Below, in pieces: positions 5,606-7,812 of a DNA stretch of 7,812 nt (the first letter of the stretch is position 1; each line of letters starts with the position of its first letter). Position numbers and translations under genes: made by a program. The stretch lies in the NCBI GenBank assembly GCA_018399395.1, contig JAGYOI010000051.1:1-7812 (forward strand). The letters are read 5' to 3'. The notes beneath the pieces were generated by a model. It was not told the DNA's origin. It ran no database searches and saw only the letters and a list, made by a program, of their open reading frames with translations. This DNA is from Prolixibacteraceae bacterium. GTDB lineage: Bacteria > Bacteroidota > Bacteroidia > Bacteroidales > Prolixibacteraceae.

Positions 5606-7812
5606 ATGAAAAAAACACTAGGAATTTTGCTTTTATTAATGTGGGCAGCAACCCTGCCTGCACAGGAAGTTACCGTAAGTGGTACAGTGACTTCTGCTAC
5701 CGATGGATCTCCGCTTCCCGGAGTTAGCGTGGTAGAAAAAGGTACCACAATAGGTACAGTTACAAATGTCGATGGAGAATATTCTATCGCTTCAGAAACA
5801 GGAACAACACTTGTTTTCTCATTTGTAGGTATGCAATCAGTTGAGCGTACTGTTACAGGTCCAAACCTGGATGTTGCATTACAAGAAACACACACCGACC
5901 TTGAAGAGGTTGTTGTTGTGGGGTACGGCGTTCAGAAAAAGAGTGTTGTAACCGCTGCAATAAGTAGTGTAGATGCTGAAGACCTTGAACAATCAAAACC
6001 TTCGCGTATTGAAGATGTTTTGAAAGGAAAGGTATCAGGGGTGCAAATTACTCAGAGCTCAGGACAGCCGGGTGCCGATTCAAAAGTACGTATCAGGGGT
6101 ATTGGTACTATAAATAATAGTGAGCCCCTTTATATTGTTGACGGAATGGCTGTGGGTGGTGGTATTAGCTACCTTAATCCTTCCGATATCGAATCGGTTG
6201 AGATTCTTAAAGATGCAGCATCAGCTGCCGTATATGGTGCACGTGCTGCCAATGGTGTTATCCTCGTTACAACAAAACAAGGATCAAAAGGAGCAGCTAA
6301 TGTGAACTACGATTTTTCATACGGTTGGCAAAACCCATGGAAGAAAAAATCAGTTCTTGATGCTACCGAGTACATGGTTATTATGAATGAGGCATTACTA
6401 AATGATGGCAATTCACTTCGTTATTCACAGGAAGAAATAGCCAATGCCGGCGAAGGTACCGACTGGCAGGATGAAACATTTAACTACAATGCCCCTATAG
6501 TAAACCACCAGGTTAGTATTGATGGTGGTAGCGAAAGAAGTAGTTACTTCCTTTCTTTTGGTTATTATAACCAAGAAGGTATTGTGGGTGGTGATTTCGA
6601 TAAATCGAATTACGAGCGTTATAGCATTCGTTTGAATAACACTTATGAATTGTTTGACTACGATCGTATGTTGCTTAGCAATATGCGTGTTGGTACTAAC
6701 ATTGGTTATTCACGTGTGCTTTCTTCCGGAATTGAAACCAATACTGAATATGGATCGGTTTTGGGTAGTGCGCTCACTTTTAATCCAATTGTTCCGGTTT
6801 ATGCCGAAGATCCCGATGCTGTTCTTGAGAGTTATCCTACAGCAGTAACCGATGAAGATGGCAAGGTATTCTCTATACCACCATCAGGTTTTCAGGAAAT
6901 TGCGAACCCGGTAGCTATGCTTAACGCTCCTACCAGCAATTTAAATAACGAAGATAAGTTTGTCTCTTCATTCTGGGCTGAGCTTGATGTTGTTGATGGA
7001 TTAAAATTTAAATCGAGTTATGGCGTTGATCTCGCCTTTTGGGGTTCCGATGGTTATGAATTCCCACATTTCCTTGCAACACAGGGAAAACACTTAACCC
7101 GTAGTCATGTTTACTCAAACATGCACCGTGGTTTTACATGGCAGGTTGAAAATACTTTGACATACAATAAAACTTTCGATGATAAACATAATTTGAATGT
7201 ATTGTTAGGTCAATCAGCTGAGGAGTATACGTTGCGTGAATTATATGGCGACGACTACGATTTGCTGGAGTACAACCCGGATAAAGCGGTTATCAATTAT
7301 GCCATTGCCGATCGTGATGATGAGCGTGTAGCCGGCGGAACCGGTGGTTTCTCGTCACAAACACTGGCTTCATACTTCGGACGAGTTGATTATAACTACG
7401 ACGAAAAATATATAATTCAGGCCACTGTACGCCGTGACGGGGCTTCAAGCTTTGGTCCGAATAACAAGTGGGCAATATTCCCTTCAGTTTCGGTTGGATG
7501 GAACCTTACCAACGAAGAATTTATGCAAGATAAAGCCGACTGGCTGGATTATTTCAAATTAAGGGCCAGTTGGGGTATGAACGGTAACCATCGTATTGCA
7601 CTATTTGGTTATACCAGTTTGATGGATGGAAACCAGAACTATTACTTTGGTTCGGGCGACTATTCAACTATGCAATATGGGAGCAGCCCGGCACGTATAT
7701 CAAATCCCGACCTGAAGTGGGAAGAATCAGCACAAACCGATATTGGCTTCGATGCTGGTTTCTTTGACAACGCTTTGATGCTTGGATTTGACTATTTCAA
7801 GAAAGTAACCAA
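5606..7812 (+). CDS. SusC/RagA-type TonB-linked outer-membrane transporter, 3' end outside window
   Basis: An open frame runs from ATG 5606 to the window edge (735 complete codons plus two bases) with no stop. SusC-family proteins are usually about 1000 residues or more, so perhaps the last quarter to third is missing because of the window, not a mutation. Residues 1-19 are a signal peptide (MKKTLGILLLLMWAATLPA). Residues 22 to about 95 are a carboxypeptidase-regulatory-like domain (VSGTVTSATDGSPLPGVSV and GTVTNVDGEYSI). The SusC signature EEVVVVGYG ends at Gly108. The TonB plug spans about 125-226 and includes VRIRGIGTINNSEPLYIVDG and ILKDAASAAVYGARAANGVI. Outer-membrane barrel strands follow. 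Such proteins import oligosaccharides or other large nutrients with TonB energy, capped by a SusD lipoprotein, which should be encoded just downstream. The substrate cannot be read from this part. The start is supported by the signal peptide and the promoter 39 bases upstream. Confidence 0.95.
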   Translation, partial: MKKTLGILLLLMWAATLPAQEVTVSGTVTSATDGSPLPGVSVVEKGTTIGTVTNVDGEYSIASETGTTLVFSFVGMQSVERTVTGPNLDVALQETHTDLEEVVVVGYGVQKKSVVTAAISSVDAEDLEQSKPSRIEDVLKGKVSGVQITQSSGQPGADSKVRIRGIGTINNSEPLYIVDGMAVGGGISYLNPSDIESVEILKDAASAAVYGARAANGVILVTTKQGSKGAANVNYDFSYGWQNPWKKKSVLDATEYMVIMNEALLNDGNSLRYSQEEIANAGEGTDWQDETFNYNAPIVNHQVSIDGGSERSSYFLSFGYYNQEGIVGGDFDKSNYERYSIRLNNTYELFDYDRMLLSNMRVGTNIGYSRVLSSGIETNTEYGSVLGSALTFNPIVPVYAEDPDAVLESYPTAVTDEDGKVFSIPPSGFQEIANPVAMLNAPTSNLNNEDKFVSSFWAELDVVDGLKFKSSYGVDLAFWGSDGYEFPHFLATQGKHLTRSHVYSNMHRGFTWQVENTLTYNKTFDDKHNLNVLLGQSAEEYTLRELYGDDYDLLEYNPDKAVINYAIADRDDERVAGGTGGFSSQTLASYFGRVDYNYDEKYIIQATVRRDGASSFGPNNKWAIFPSVSVGWNLTNEEFMQDKADWLDYFKLRASWGMNGNHRIALFGYTSLMDGNQNYYFGSGDYSTMQYGSSPARISNPDLKWEESAQTDIGFDAGFFDNALMLGFDYFKKVT

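Noticed and set aside
5596..5895. 99-codon minus-strand open frame over the start of the SusC-like gene
   Set aside because: It is antisense to the signal peptide and carboxypeptidase-regulatory-like domain of a clear gene, and its serine/threonine/valine-rich product is typical of antisense translation.

Overview
The window looks like the chromosome of a member of the Bacteroidota (Bacteroidetes). Three things point there. It holds a SusC/RagA-type TonB-linked outer-membrane protein. It holds a propeller/triple-tyrosine (Y_Y_Y) regulator of a kind typical of this phylum. It has several exact matches to the Bacteroidota promoter -7 element TAnnTTTG, with A/T-rich leaders that lack clear Shine-Dalgarno sites. 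I cannot place the genus. A free-living or gut glycan degrader of the class Bacteroidia is an inference from gene content only.

Layout. On the minus strand at the left edge are the 5' half of a tRNA-Cys (GCA), its own promoter, and folB (dihydroneopterin aldolase, folate synthesis). Divergent from folB is glnS (glutaminyl-tRNA synthetase, plus strand), which ends in a strong intrinsic terminator at 2330-2362. These are housekeeping genes. After the terminator the character changes to an accessory nutrient-acquisition locus. It starts with a 967-residue membrane-spanning regulator: signal peptide, periplasmic beta-propeller, Y_Y_Y domain, one transmembrane helix, coiled coil and LuxR-type HTH. 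A 296-bp intergenic region follows, then a SusC-like transporter that runs off the right edge, with about 735 codons visible.

How the parts work together (inference). The regulator has a periplasmic sensor and a cytoplasmic DNA-binding domain in one chain, with no histidine kinase or receiver domain. It sits directly upstream of, and co-oriented with, a SusC-like gene, as SusR-like regulators do in polysaccharide-utilization loci. The simplest model is that it senses a periplasmic ligand, probably an oligosaccharide, and activates the SusC-like gene and whatever follows it. A SusD-like partner and degradative enzymes would be expected beyond the window.

The most notable non-coding signal is between these two genes. 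A 160-bp stretch (5391-5550) has only 5 cytosines on the plus strand. Inside it, a 16-bp direct repeat occurs twice with 15/16 identity, exactly 33 bp apart, and GTGAG cores sit on an 11-bp phase. The array ends about 10 bp before the -33 box of a good SusC promoter. It is a plausible activator-binding array for the regulator. I see no clearly unprecedented system, CRISPR array, insertion sequence or phage element.
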